The notes under the pieces were generated by a model. That model had not been told where the DNA came from. It made no database searches and saw only the letters and a program-made list of their open reading frames with translations. 64,000 nucleotides of DNA, from contig JAFZSI010000041.1 of assembly GCA_017619445.1 (NCBI GenBank), forward strand, positions 1 to 64,000, read 5' to 3'. The translations under genes and the position numbers were made by a program. This document shows, piece by piece, positions 26,444-35,848 of this stretch. The stretch is from Prevotella sp. (lineage in GTDB: Bacteria; Bacteroidota; Bacteroidia; Bacteroidales; Bacteroidaceae). Positions within the stretch are counted from its first letter, which is position 1, and every line of letters starts with the position of its first letter.

Positions 26444-27514
26444 TTGAAACGAATCATAACATACATATCGCTGCTGCTCATCGGTCTGACCGCTGGGGCA
26501 CAAGTGAACGTTGAGTCGAGCATCGACTCGATGGAGATATTCATCGGCGAGCAGGTGGAGATGACCGTTGGTGTAACCATGAAGCAAGGCCAGCGGCTCG
26601 TGATGCCTGTGTTCAAGCCCCAGGAGATGATTGCCCCGGGGGTGGAGGTTATCGGCGAAACGGCTGCCGACACGGCGGAGATGGATAACGACATGGTGCG
26701 CGTGACCAAGAAAATCACCCTCACCTCGTTTGATGAGAATCTCTACTACCTGCCCCCTGTGAAAGTGAAGGTCGATGGCAAGGAGTATGAGTCGAAAAGC
26801 CTGGCGCTGAAGGTGCTCACAGTACCCGTTGACACGTTGCATCCCAACCAGTTCTTCCCCCCAAAAGGCGTGCAGAACAATCCCTTTGCATGGAGCGAAT
26901 GGAGTACGGTGTTTTGGTTGAGCGTGTTGATGATAATCCTCTTTCTTTTAGCTGTTTATCTGCGCATGAGGCTTCGCGAGAATAAGCCCATTATTGCCAA
27001 TGTGAGGATTATCAAGAAAGTGCTGCCACATCAGCGCGCCATGCAACAGATTGAGCAGATAAAGGCCAACCGGCTGGTGACTTCGGAGAACCAGAAGGAA
27101 TACTACACCAAGCTCACCGAAACCCTGCGCAAGTATATTGAGGAGCGCTTTGGATTCAACGCCATGGAGATGACTTCCGACGAAATCATTGAGCGCCTGC
27201 AGCAGGCAGAGGATAAGCGGATGATTGACGAACTGCGCGAGCTGTTCACTACGGCCGACCTGGTGAAGTTTGCCAAGTACTCCACACTCATCAACGAGAA
27301 CGACGCCAACCTGGTGAACGCCATCGAGTTCATCAACACCACCAAGCAGGAGAACCTGCCCACCGAGGAGCGCATAGAGCCGCAGCTCACCGAACAGGAC
27401 AAGCGGAGCATTCGCTCGCGTATCACCATCAAGTGGCTGCTTGTAGCCATCGGCGTGCTATGCGTGCTGATTGTGCTCTACGTGCTCTACCAGCTTTTCC
27501 TGCTGCTCGTATGA
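26444..27514 (+). CDS. BatX-like membrane protein of the Bat operon
   Basis: 356 residues, starting at TTG 26444, which opens directly on a signal peptide (LKRIITYISLLLIGLTAGAQ, first residue Met in vivo). No ATG gives a signal sequence, so the TTG is preferred. A periplasmic beta-rich domain (25-145) is followed by a membrane segment (about 155-175), a cytoplasmic helical part with EYYTKLTETLRKYIEERFG and EIIERLQQAEDKRMIDELRE, and a C-terminal membrane segment (about 328-355). Position between DUF58 and BatA is typical for this operon. The cytoplasmic part resembles that of BatD-type proteins. Exact role unknown. Confidence 0.75.
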   Translation: MKRIITYISLLLIGLTAGAQVNVESSIDSMEIFIGEQVEMTVGVTMKQGQRLVMPVFKPQEMIAPGVEVIGETAADTAEMDNDMVRVTKKITLTSFDENLYYLPPVKVKVDGKEYESKSLALKVLTVPVDTLHPNQFFPPKGVQNNPFAWSEWSTVFWLSVLMIILFLLAVYLRMRLRENKPIIANVRIIKKVLPHQRAMQQIEQIKANRLVTSENQKEYYTKLTETLRKYIEERFGFNAMEMTSDEIIERLQQAEDKRMIDELRELFTTADLVKFAKYSTLINENDANLVNAIEFINTTKQENLPTEERIEPQLTEQDKRSIRSRITIKWLLVAIGVLCVLIVLYVLYQLFLLLV

Positions 27515-27578
27515 GTGTGCCGGGAAGGCTGAAACCCTGATAAGAAAACCGTTCAGAGAAGGAAACAAAGAATAGATT

Positions 27579-28577
27579 ATGGAATTTGCCAATAAGGAAT
27601 ATCTGTTTTTGCTGCTATTGCTCATACCATACGTGTTGTGGTATTTCCTCTACAGGAAGAAAACGGAGCCTACCATGCGCATGAGCGACACATACGCCTA
27701 CCAGTATGCGCCCAAAAGCTGGCGAATCAGACTGATTCACCTGCCCATGCTTCTGCGTATGGCTGCCTTCTCGCTCATCGTGATAGCTTTGGCACGTCCG
27801 CAGACACACAACTCGTGGGGAAGCAAAACCGTTGAGGGCATCGACATCATGCTCTCGATGGACGTTTCCACAAGTATGTTGGCCGAAGACCTGAAACCCA
27901 ACCGCATTGAGGCAGCCAAGAGTGTTGCCGCCGAGTTTATCTCCGGTCGTCCCGACGACAATATCGGTCTCACCATCTTTGCTGGTGAGGCCTTCACGCA
28001 ATGCCCTATGACCAATGACCACCAGTCGTTGCTCAACCTGCTTCACAATGTGCGCACCGACATAGCCGCCCGCGGACTTATACAGGACGGAACTGCCATC
28101 GGCATGGGACTGGCTAATGCCGTGAGCCGCCTGAAAGACAGCAAGGCCAAGAGCAAGGTGGTGATTCTGCTCACCGACGGAAGCAACAACAGCGGTGACC
28201 TGTCGCCACTCACCTCTGCACAGATAGCCAAGAGCATGGGCATACGTGTTTATACAATTGCCGTGGGAACCAAGGGGGTGGCTCCCTATCCGATGATTGT
28301 GGGCGGCACCACGCAATATGTCAACATGGCCGTTGATGTGGATACAGAGACGCTTAGTCAGATAGCCGCACAGACGGACGGTAATTTCTACCGTGCAACG
28401 AATACGGCCGAGCTGAAGAGCATCTATCGCGATATTGACAAGCTGGAAAAAACAAAGATGGACGTGAAGAAGTTCAGCAAGCGCTATGAGGCCTATCAGC
28501 CCTTTGCGTTGGGTGCCTTGCTGGCATTGCTGCTCGAGTTGCTGCTGAGGCTGACCGTATTCCGTCGCATCCCATAA
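27579..28577 (+). CDS. batA: BatA (VWA-domain aerotolerance protein)
   Basis: Inner-membrane protein of 332 residues with two N-terminal membrane segments (LFLLLLLIPYVLWYFLY and MLLRMAAFSLIVIALARP), a VWA domain (about 85-290) and a C-terminal membrane anchor (about 308-328). The MIDAS metal site is intact: SMDVSTSM (DxSxS), with Thr in the following loop and LTDGSNNSGD. In Bacteroides fragilis BatA is part of an operon linked to oxygen tolerance. It is followed by the BatB-BatC gene 27 bases on. Confidence 0.92.
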   Translation: MEFANKEYLFLLLLLIPYVLWYFLYRKKTEPTMRMSDTYAYQYAPKSWRIRLIHLPMLLRMAAFSLIVIALARPQTHNSWGSKTVEGIDIMLSMDVSTSMLAEDLKPNRIEAAKSVAAEFISGRPDDNIGLTIFAGEAFTQCPMTNDHQSLLNLLHNVRTDIAARGLIQDGTAIGMGLANAVSRLKDSKAKSKVVILLTDGSNNSGDLSPLTSAQIAKSMGIRVYTIAVGTKGVAPYPMIVGGTTQYVNMAVDVDTETLSQIAAQTDGNFYRATNTAELKSIYRDIDKLEKTKMDVKKFSKRYEAYQPFALGALLALLLELLLRLTVFRRIP

Positions 28578-28604
28578 CCTAAATTTATATACATCCATCA
28601 GGAA

Positions 28605-30311
28605 ATGTTCAGATTTGAAAGTCCCATATATCTCTATCTGTTGCTGCTGATACCCGTGTTGGTAGTATTCAGGTTTGTGGCCATCAGGCGGCGCAGGAAG
28701 AAGCTGCGCAAGTTTGGTGACCGCGAGCTTATGCGCCAGCTCATGCCCAATGTATCGCCCATTCGTCCCGAGGTGAAGTTCTGGCTGCTCATCGCCGCTC
28801 TGGCTTTGCTCATCGTGATGGTGGCCCGCCCGCAGATGGGCACGCGCATCAGCCATGAGAAGCGCAACGGCATTGAGACCATCATCGCCCTCGACATCAG
28901 CAACTCAATGATGGCAGAGGATGTGGTTCCCTCGCGACTGAGCAAGAGCAAAATGCTGGTTGAGAACATGGTTGACCATTTCACCAACGACAAGATTGGA
29001 CTCATCGTGTTTGCAGGCGATGCTTTCGTTCAGCTGCCCATCACCAGCGATTACGTGTCGGCAAAGATGTTTATGCAGAACATTGAGCCCTCGCTAATTG
29101 CCACCCAAGGCACCGACATTGCCCAAGCCATAAAAATGGCCATGAGCAGCTTTACACAGGACGAGCAGGTGGGTCGTGCCATCATTGTCATTACCGACGG
29201 TGAGGACCATGAGGGCGGTGCCACGCAAGCAGCCGAGGAAGCCAAGAAAAAAGGCATGCGCGTGTTTGTCTTAGGTGTGGGCGACCCGAAAGGCGCACCC
29301 ATTCCTACCGATGACGGTGGCTATATGACCGACAACAGCGGACAGACGGTCATGTCGGCCCTGAACGAGGAAATGTGCCGCCAGATAGCACAGGCTGGTG
29401 GCGGCGCGTATATACATGTGGACAACACCAACGTGGCCCAGGAGCGACTGAACGACGAGCTTATCAAGCTGCAGAAGGGTGACATCACCACCACGCTCTA
29501 TAGCGAATACGACGAGCAGTTCCAGGCGTTTGGCATTCTTGCCCTGTTGTTGCTCATCATTGAGATTTGCATCTTCGAGAGCAAAAATCCCATGCTGAAA
29601 AACGTTCGCCTCTTCAAGAAGAAGCCAAAGACGCAGTCGTTGCGCATGTTACTGGTGCTGGTGCTCATGGCTTGTGCCATGTTCAATCCGTTGGCATCAA
29701 ACGCGCAGAGCGACCGCCAGTTCATCCGCAACGGCAACCGCATGTTCCGCATGCAGGAGTTTGCCAAGTCTGAAGTGGAATACCGCAAGGCCGTGGCTAA
29801 GAATCCCAACAACCCGCAGGCCGTCTATAACCTCGGCTGTGCGCTCATGAGTCAGCAGAAAGACTCGGCTGCCGTCATACAGTTTCAGAACGCCGGAAAG
29901 ATGGAAACTTCCAAGATGCGTAAGGCGATGGCTTATCACAACATTGGCGTTCTCTGTCAGCAGCACCAGATGTACGGCGAGGCCATTGAGGCCTACAAAG
30001 AGGCGCTTCGCAACAATCCCAAGGACAACGAAACCCGCTACAACCTTGCCCTGTGCAAGCGTCAGCAGAAAAACCAGCCTCAGGACAAAGACAAGAACAA
30101 AGAGAAGCAAGAAAAGAAAGAACAACAACAAGACCAGCAACAAAACAAACAGGACCAGCAGAAAGAAAAGCAGCAACCCAAGGACCAAATGAGCAAGGAG
30201 AATGCCGAACAGCTGCTCAACGCGGCCATTCAGGAAGAAAAGGCCACCCAGCAGCGCATGAAGAAAGCCATGCAGCAGCCTCGCTCACGCAAATTGCAGA
30301 AGAACTGGTAA
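28605..30311 (+). CDS. BatB-BatC fusion (VWA plus TPR)
   Basis: 568 residues that join two proteins usually encoded separately. Residues 1-330 are BatB-like: two N-terminal membrane segments, a VWA domain with ALDISNSMMAEDV (MIDAS DxSxS) and ITDGEDHEGG, and a membrane segment near 310-325. A second hydrophobic segment at about 350-370 (LLVLVLMACAMFNPLASNA) looks like the former BatC signal peptide. TPR repeats follow (about 372-490), and then a Gln/Lys-rich tail (490-535). The frame is continuous with no stop between them. Confidence 0.9.
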   Translation: MFRFESPIYLYLLLLIPVLVVFRFVAIRRRRKKLRKFGDRELMRQLMPNVSPIRPEVKFWLLIAALALLIVMVARPQMGTRISHEKRNGIETIIALDISNSMMAEDVVPSRLSKSKMLVENMVDHFTNDKIGLIVFAGDAFVQLPITSDYVSAKMFMQNIEPSLIATQGTDIAQAIKMAMSSFTQDEQVGRAIIVITDGEDHEGGATQAAEEAKKKGMRVFVLGVGDPKGAPIPTDDGGYMTDNSGQTVMSALNEEMCRQIAQAGGGAYIHVDNTNVAQERLNDELIKLQKGDITTTLYSEYDEQFQAFGILALLLLIIEICIFESKNPMLKNVRLFKKKPKTQSLRMLLVLVLMACAMFNPLASNAQSDRQFIRNGNRMFRMQEFAKSEVEYRKAVAKNPNNPQAVYNLGCALMSQQKDSAAVIQFQNAGKMETSKMRKAMAYHNIGVLCQQHQMYGEAIEAYKEALRNNPKDNETRYNLALCKRQQKNQPQDKDKNKEKQEKKEQQQDQQQNKQDQQKEKQQPKDQMSKENAEQLLNAAIQEEKATQQRMKKAMQQPRSRKLQKNW

Positions 30312-30352
30312 CGAACGAACACAACAAAAAGATATAAACAAACATCAGATAT

Positions 30353-32956
30353 ATGAACAAGCGAACATTCGTTTTACTATATGTAATGATGAACCTGCTG
30401 GCCGCCGTTGGCCAGTCGCTCACGGTGAATGCTCCCTCAAGGGTGTCCACGGGTGAGAATTTCCGCCTTACCTACACCGTGAATACCCAGAACGCGTCTG
30501 ATTTTCACATCGGAAATGTGCCTGATGAACTGGAAATCATCACAGGGCCATATACTTCGCAACAGTCGAGCTACCAGATGGTGAACGGACACACCAGCAG
30601 CAGCTCGTCCATCACATATACGTTCATATTGTGTGCCAACAAAGCCGGCACGTTCACCATTCCGCCAGCCACAATCCGCGTGGGCGGAAAATCTCTTTCC
30701 TCTGAAGCGGCCAAGATTACCGTTGCGGGTGCCTCACAAAGCAACAACGGTGCGCCACGCATGCACGACGACAACGACAATCAGCATCAGATGCGCGCCG
30801 CTGGCTCAAAAATCACGGGCAACGACCTGTTCATAAAGGTAAGTGCCAACAAGAGCCGCGTACACGAGCAGGAACCCGTTCTGCTTACTTACAAGGTTTA
30901 TACCCTGGTTGACCTCTATCAGCTTGAAGGCGTGATGCCCGACTTGACTGGCTTCCATACGCAGGAGATTCCTTTGCCACAACAGAAGAGCTTCCACGTG
31001 GAAAATGTCAACGGGCGCAACTACCGTAGTGTGACGTGGAGCCAGTATGTGATGTACCCGCAAATGACGGGTAAGTTGGAGATTCCAAGCATCACATTCA
31101 ATGGCACCGTGGTGCAGCAGAACCGTAATGTAGATCCTTTCGAGGCATTCTTCAACGGCGGCTCAGGCTATGTGGAGGTGAAACGCTCCATTAAGGCTCC
31201 CGGAATTACCATTCAGGTAGATCCGCTTCCTGCACGACCCGCTAACTTCTCGGGTGGAGTGGGCAAGTTCAACATAAGCGCGCAGCTTAACAAACAGGAT
31301 GTGAAGGCCAACGACCCCATTACACTTCGAGTCATCATCAGCGGTGCGGGCAACTTGAAACTCATCAAGCAGCCCGTGGTGGAATTCCCCAAGGACTTCG
31401 ACAAATACGATCCCAAAATCACCGACAAGACCAAGCTGACGCAGAATGGCGTGGAGGGAAGCATGATATACGACTTCTTGGCCGTTCCGCGCAACAAGGG
31501 CAAATACACCATTCCAGCCATCACCTTCGTTTATTACGACACAGGTGCCAATGCCTACAAAACTCTGAAGACACAGCCCTTTGAGATTGACGTGGAGAAG
31601 GGTAGTGGCAGCGGTGGCTCGGCCGACTTCACCAGCGAGATGAAGAACGAGGACATTCATCCCATCAAGACTGGCAAGTCGCGTGTGCAGGATGTGAAGG
31701 GATTCTTCTTCGGCTCAATGCTCTACTGGCTCGCACTTATTGTGCTGCTGGCCATCTTTATTGTGCTGCTCGTCATCTTCCGCAAGCGCGCCATCGACCG
31801 TGCAAACATCACCAAGCGGCGCGGCAAGAACGCCAACAAAGTGGCCACCAAGCGCTTGAAGGTTGCTAACAAACTCATGGCACAAGGCAAGCAGAACGAG
31901 TTCTACGACGAGGTGCTGAGGGCGTTGTGGGGCTATGTGGGCGACAAACTCAATATGCCTGTTGAGCAACTCTCCAGCGACAATATTTCCGACAAGCTCA
32001 CCGAAGCACAAGTAGATGCCGACACCGTCAGCCAATTTGTCAACGCCATTGAAGAATGCGAGTTCGAGCGCTATGCTCCTGGCGATGCCACCGGCAACAT
32101 GGGCAAGACATACGATTCTGCCATCAATGCCATTATGAAGATTGAGGAAGCCATGAAGAAAAAGAAAAGAGAGGAGAGAGGAAAGAGGAGAGAAAGTGCC
32201 TACGCCCGCATGATAGTGTTCATGGTGGTGGTTGTTTCGTCGTGCCTCTCGCCGTTGTCGTCGATGGCCATCACCAAGGCTGATGCTGACAACGAGTATG
32301 GCAACGGAAACTATGTGCAGGCCATCAAGGATTATGAGGAGTTGCTGAAGAAAGGCGGCAGCACCGAACTCTATTACAACCTCGGCAACGCATACTACCG
32401 CACCGACAACATCACCCGCGCCGTCATCAACTACGAACGTGCGCTCTTGCTCTCGCCTGGCGACAAGGACATCAGGTTCAATCTTCAGATGGCGCGAAGC
32501 AAAACCATTGACAAGATTACTCCCGAGTCTGAAATGTTCTTCGTGACTTGGTATCACTCGCTTGTCAATCTGATGAGCGTTGACGGGTGGGCAAAGACAG
32601 CAATCATCAGCCTCATGCTTGCGTTGGTGCTGTTGCTTGTTTATCTGTTTGTCGATGCCATGTTCCTGCGCAAGGTTGGTTTCTTTGGAGCCATCATCCT
32701 GCTGGTGCTCTTCCTGTGCAGCAATCTTTTTGCTTGGCAGCAGAAACAGGAGCTTGTCAACCGTCGTGGGGCAGTGGTGACCGCCACCTCGGCACCCGTG
32801 ATGAAAACACCCGTAGCCAACGGCACCGAGCAGTTTGTCATTCACGAGGGCACCCGTGTGGACATTACCGACGACACGATGCGCGACTGGAAAGGCATTC
32901 GGCTGGCCGACGGCAAAGATGGTTGGATTGAGACGAGCAAGATTGAGAAGATTTAA
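30353..32956 (+). CDS. BatD-BatE fusion
   Basis: 867 residues. BatD part: signal peptide (1-20), periplasmic beta-sandwich domains (about 21-450; LTVNAPSRVSTGENFRLTY, FIKVSANKSRVHEQEPV), membrane segment (about 458-480), then a cytoplasmic helical region. BatE part starts near 610 after a Lys/Arg-rich stretch (KKKKREERGKRRE): a hydrophobic segment like a signal anchor, TPR repeats (about 640-720), two membrane segments (about 745-795) and an SH3-like C-terminus ending DGWIETSKIEKI. Bat operons in Bacteroides usually encode BatD and BatE separately. This is the last operon gene. Confidence 0.88.
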   Translation: MNKRTFVLLYVMMNLLAAVGQSLTVNAPSRVSTGENFRLTYTVNTQNASDFHIGNVPDELEIITGPYTSQQSSYQMVNGHTSSSSSITYTFILCANKAGTFTIPPATIRVGGKSLSSEAAKITVAGASQSNNGAPRMHDDNDNQHQMRAAGSKITGNDLFIKVSANKSRVHEQEPVLLTYKVYTLVDLYQLEGVMPDLTGFHTQEIPLPQQKSFHVENVNGRNYRSVTWSQYVMYPQMTGKLEIPSITFNGTVVQQNRNVDPFEAFFNGGSGYVEVKRSIKAPGITIQVDPLPARPANFSGGVGKFNISAQLNKQDVKANDPITLRVIISGAGNLKLIKQPVVEFPKDFDKYDPKITDKTKLTQNGVEGSMIYDFLAVPRNKGKYTIPAITFVYYDTGANAYKTLKTQPFEIDVEKGSGSGGSADFTSEMKNEDIHPIKTGKSRVQDVKGFFFGSMLYWLALIVLLAIFIVLLVIFRKRAIDRANITKRRGKNANKVATKRLKVANKLMAQGKQNEFYDEVLRALWGYVGDKLNMPVEQLSSDNISDKLTEAQVDADTVSQFVNAIEECEFERYAPGDATGNMGKTYDSAINAIMKIEEAMKKKKREERGKRRESAYARMIVFMVVVVSSCLSPLSSMAITKADADNEYGNGNYVQAIKDYEELLKKGGSTELYYNLGNAYYRTDNITRAVINYERALLLSPGDKDIRFNLQMARSKTIDKITPESEMFFVTWYHSLVNLMSVDGWAKTAIISLMLALVLLLVYLFVDAMFLRKVGFFGAIILLVLFLCSNLFAWQQKQELVNRRGAVVTATSAPVMKTPVANGTEQFVIHEGTRVDITDDTMRDWKGIRLADGKDGWIETSKIEKI

Positions 32957-32970
32957 ATGTGAAATTGGAA

Positions 32971-33000
32971 CCCACCCCAACCCTCCCAAAGGGAGGGAGA
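32971..33000 (+). repeat. CCCTCCC/GGGAGGG palindromic repeat, copy 1
   Basis: CCCACCCCAA followed by CCCTCCCAAAGGGAGGG. Two inverse-orientation copies lie at 57541 and 57637. The gap 33001-33055 holds AATTATCAATT-type microrepeats. Confidence 0.7.
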
Positions 33001-33055
33001 TAAATTCTCAATTCAAAATTCTCAATTGTCAATTATCAATTATCAATTTTCAAAA

Positions 33056-33754
33056 GTGGATTTTAGTGCATTGTTACATATCGACCAACTGTTGTTCGAC
33101 CTTTTCAATGGCAGCAACTCGTTGTTCTTCGACAGTCTTGCCGTGACGCTCACCACGAGCACCACGTGGATTCCCCTTTACATTGCATTACTCTACTTGG
33201 TCATCAAGAACAACGACACCATGGCGCAGATTCTGCTCACCGTGGCTTGTGCCGTGGTATGCGTGCTCATATCCAGCACCATTGCCGACGGCATTGTGAA
33301 GCCCCTTGTAGCACGTCCGCGACCCCTTAACGACCCATCGTTCAAAGATGCGGTAGATGTGGTGGCAGGCATGACAAGCCGTCAGTACAGTTTCTTTTCT
33401 GGCCACGCCTCCAACACGTTCTGCCTTGCCATTTTCCTTTCGTTGCTCATCCGCAGCAAACTGGCAACGTTTTTCCTCGTCACATGGTCGTTGGTGAACT
33501 GCTGGACGCGCCTTTATCTCGGCATGCATTATCCCTCCGACATCCTTGTAGGCCTTCTTTGGGGCGGACTTGTAGGTACGTGTATGTATTGGCTTTACCG
33601 TTATTTATACTACCGTTTCTCGCCACACATCAATTACGTTTCATCGCAATACACCAGCACCGGTTACGGCCATTCAGATATTGATGTGTTGTGCGCCGTT
33701 TTCATCTTCACGCTCGTTTATGCAGCCCTGAAGGCCGTTCAAGTATTTGTTTAA
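33056..33754 (+). CDS. PAP2-family membrane phosphatase
   Basis: Integral membrane phosphatase of 232 residues, possibly acting on undecaprenyl pyrophosphate or lipid A. The frame is open from TTG 33026, but that lies in AT-rich repeat; GTG 33056 (encoding VDFSALLHIDQ, first residue Met in vivo) is the better start. The three PAP2 motifs are present: KPLVARPRP, FFSGHASN and RLYLGMHYPSD. About six membrane segments are seen. queA starts two bases after the stop. Confidence 0.9.
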   Translation: MDFSALLHIDQLLFDLFNGSNSLFFDSLAVTLTTSTTWIPLYIALLYLVIKNNDTMAQILLTVACAVVCVLISSTIADGIVKPLVARPRPLNDPSFKDAVDVVAGMTSRQYSFFSGHASNTFCLAIFLSLLIRSKLATFFLVTWSLVNCWTRLYLGMHYPSDILVGLLWGGLVGTCMYWLYRYLYYRFSPHINYVSSQYTSTGYGHSDIDVLCAVFIFTLVYAALKAVQVFV

Positions 33755-33756
33755 CT

Positions 33757-35052
33757 ATGGATACGAAACACATTAAGATTGCTGATTACAACTACTCGCT
33801 TCCCGACGAGCGTATAGCCAAATTCCCACTTTCCCGACGCGACCAGAGCAAACTGCTTGTCTATCGTCATGGACAGGTTTCCGACGATGTGTTTGCCCAT
33901 CTTCCCGACTATCTTCCCGAGGGTGCGCTCATGGTGTTCAACAACACGAAGGTCATTCAGGCGCGCATTCATTTCCGCAAACAGACGGGAGCCCTCATCG
34001 AGGTGTTTCTGTTGGAGCCGTTCTCACCTGCCGACTACGAACAGATGTTTCAGACAACTGCCAGTTGCTCATGGCTTTGTATGGTGGGCAACCTGAAGAA
34101 ATGGAAAGAGGGAGCCTTGCAGCGCGTCATCGAAATCAAGGGTCAACAGGTGGAAATCACCGCTACACGCCTTCGCGAGCACGGCACCAGCCATTTGGTG
34201 GAATTTCGTTGGCAAGCAGCTTCAGGTGCCACAAAGGGCCAGCAAGTGAAAATCACCGCCACACACACCAAACGACCAAACGACCAAACGGCCAAACACC
34301 CAGGATTCAGCTTTGCTGAAATTCTCGATGCTGTAGGTGAGTTGCCCATTCCTCCTTACCTCAACCGCAAAACCCAGGAAAGTGACCTCACTACCTATCA
34401 GACCGTCTATAGCAAAATCAAGGGGAGCGTGGCTGCACCAACTGCCGGCCTGCATTTCACGCCCGAGGTTTTGGCTGTCCTCGACGCGCATGGCATAGAC
34501 CGGGAAGAACTAACCTTGCATGTAGGAGCAGGCACCTTCCGTCCCGTGAAGAGTGCTGAGATAGAAGGGCATCAGATGCACACCGAGTACATCAGCGTGC
34601 GCCGTCAGACCATCGAAAAACTCATCCGCCATGAAGGGCGCGCCATTGCCGTGGGAACCACCAGCGTGCGCACCCTCGAGAGTCTTTACTACATGGGCGT
34701 GTATCTCAGTCAGCATCCCGATGCCAACGAACAAGATTTGCATGTATGCCAGTGGACGCCCTACGAGCAGCACCCAACGCTTACACCCGTGGAGGCCCTG
34801 ACCGAAATTCTCCATTGGCTCGACCGCAACAATATCAGCACCCTGCACAGCAGCACGCAAATCATCATTGCTCCTGGCTACGAATACAAGATTGTGCGTA
34901 TGCTCGTCACCAATTTCCATCAGCCGCAGAGCACCCTCCTGCTCCTTGTCAGTGCCTTTGTCAAGGGCGATTGGCGGCGCATCTACGACTACGCCCTCGC
35001 TCACGACTTCCGATTCCTTAGCTATGGCGACAGCAGTCTGCTCATACCGTAG
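33757..35052 (+). CDS. queA: tRNA ribosyltransferase-isomerase QueA with internal insert
   Basis: Transfers the ribosyl part of AdoMet to 7-aminomethyl-deazaguanine in tRNA, making epoxyqueuosine. ATG 33757 gives 431 residues; an upstream frame start (33691) lies within the PAP2 gene. Family segments are YNYSLPDERIAKFPL, VFNNTKVIQARI, AAPTAGLHFTP, LHVGAGTFRPVKS, AVGTTSVRTLES and TNFHQPQSTLL. QueA is usually 340-370 residues. Between about 125 and 185 there is extra sequence in which KGQQVEITAT recurs as KGQQVKITAT, followed by a run of CCAAACGA-type repeats encoding TKRPNDQTAKHPG. Confidence 0.93.
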   Translation: MDTKHIKIADYNYSLPDERIAKFPLSRRDQSKLLVYRHGQVSDDVFAHLPDYLPEGALMVFNNTKVIQARIHFRKQTGALIEVFLLEPFSPADYEQMFQTTASCSWLCMVGNLKKWKEGALQRVIEIKGQQVEITATRLREHGTSHLVEFRWQAASGATKGQQVKITATHTKRPNDQTAKHPGFSFAEILDAVGELPIPPYLNRKTQESDLTTYQTVYSKIKGSVAAPTAGLHFTPEVLAVLDAHGIDREELTLHVGAGTFRPVKSAEIEGHQMHTEYISVRRQTIEKLIRHEGRAIAVGTTSVRTLESLYYMGVYLSQHPDANEQDLHVCQWTPYEQHPTLTPVEALTEILHWLDRNNISTLHSSTQIIIAPGYEYKIVRMLVTNFHQPQSTLLLLVSAFVKGDWRRIYDYALAHDFRFLSYGDSSLLIP

Positions 35053-35072
35053 TTTTCAAAGTGATTTTGTGG

Positions 35073-35116
35073 TTTGAGGTTTCAATTGTAAATAGTTCAA
35101 TTGAAAATTCCTCAAA
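35073..35116. terminator. Hairpin between convergent queA and DUF2007 genes
   Basis: TTTGAGG-TTTCAATTG (35073-35088) pairs with CAATTGAAA-CCTCAAA (35098-35116). It lies between the stops of the two converging genes and can act in both directions. There is no strong T-tract. Confidence 0.55.
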
Positions 35117-35119
35117 TCC

Positions 35120-35572
35120 TTATTTCCTTTTATTCAACAACAAGCGGAAGAAGAAAGTGCCGAGAAAAAAGCCTGCCGCAAAAAGAATATAGTAATAGAT
35201 TGTCATATCACGATTGGGCGAGAAAGTCGACAACTTTGCCCAATTGCCCACCCATGCAATCAGGTAGAAGAGCACACAGACGATGACGGTGAACAGGAGC
35301 GATTCGAAGAAGAGTTGTTTCACCGTTTTATGCTCTGTCTGTTGTACAGGGTGCTCAACAATCACTTCCTCAGGACGCTCGCTGAGCAGTTCCTTGGCTT
35401 TCTCAGCATCTTCTTCCTTTACCATCACGTTGATGGCCATCGCCTGGATTCCACCATATATCTGCGACATGTTCTCGTTCTGCAGGTAGCACTCAATGCC
35501 GTTGGCCTCCAGCATTCCCTTTACCACCTCGCCCTCAAAGGCGTCTTTGCAATTGGCTACTTTCACTATCAT
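35120..35572 (-). CDS. DUF2007 protein with two membrane segments
   Basis: 150 residues from ATG 35572 (an in-frame TTG is at 35578). The N-terminal 70 residues match DUF2007, a small alpha/beta fold proposed as signal-transducing: VANCKDAFEGEVVKGMLEANGIECYLQNE and AINVMVKEEDAEKAKELL. After a linker, two membrane segments (about 93-113 and 128-145) anchor it to the inner membrane, and it ends RLLLNKRK. A -7-like TATCTTTG lies at 35607-35600. The ligand and partner are unknown. Confidence 0.82.
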   Translation of the reverse strand: MIVKVANCKDAFEGEVVKGMLEANGIECYLQNENMSQIYGGIQAMAINVMVKEEDAEKAKELLSERPEEVIVEHPVQQTEHKTVKQLFFESLLFTVIVCVLFYLIAWVGNWAKLSTFSPNRDMTIYYYILFAAGFFLGTFFFRLLLNKRK

Positions 35573-35763
35573 AATCAATCCGTTTTTAGTTATTCATTAC
35601 AAAGATAAGTTGCTCTCCCGAAAAACTACTCGCTTTCCAAAAGAAAGTGCGGTTTATTATGAATATTTAAGCAAAAGCCGAATATGAAATATGTCATGTG
35701 TTACGGTGATATACGAATGCTTTGTGTTGGTATATGTATGCTTTGCGATTCTAAAGTGTAGTA

Positions 35764-35797
35764 TTACGAATGGATTTTCTAGATTATATTGGCGTAA
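35764..35797 (+). repeat. CTAG-centred palindromic repeat, copy 4
   Basis: 34-bp unit TTACGAATGGA-TTTTCTAG-ATTATATTGGCGTAA. It is 51 bases from copy 5, in the same orientation, and each has the flank AAAGTGTAGTA on its left. The gene-free gap 35573-35933 consists mainly of these two units and scattered ATGCTTTG motifs. Confidence 0.75.
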
Positions 35798-35848
35798 AGT
35801 GTGGGTATGCAATTTCGGGTTTTAGGACTGCACTCACAAAGTGTAGTA

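Noticed and set aside
27615..28856. 413-codon minus-strand frame opposite batA
   Set aside because: Histidine-rich and without domain features; a shadow of batA on the plus strand.
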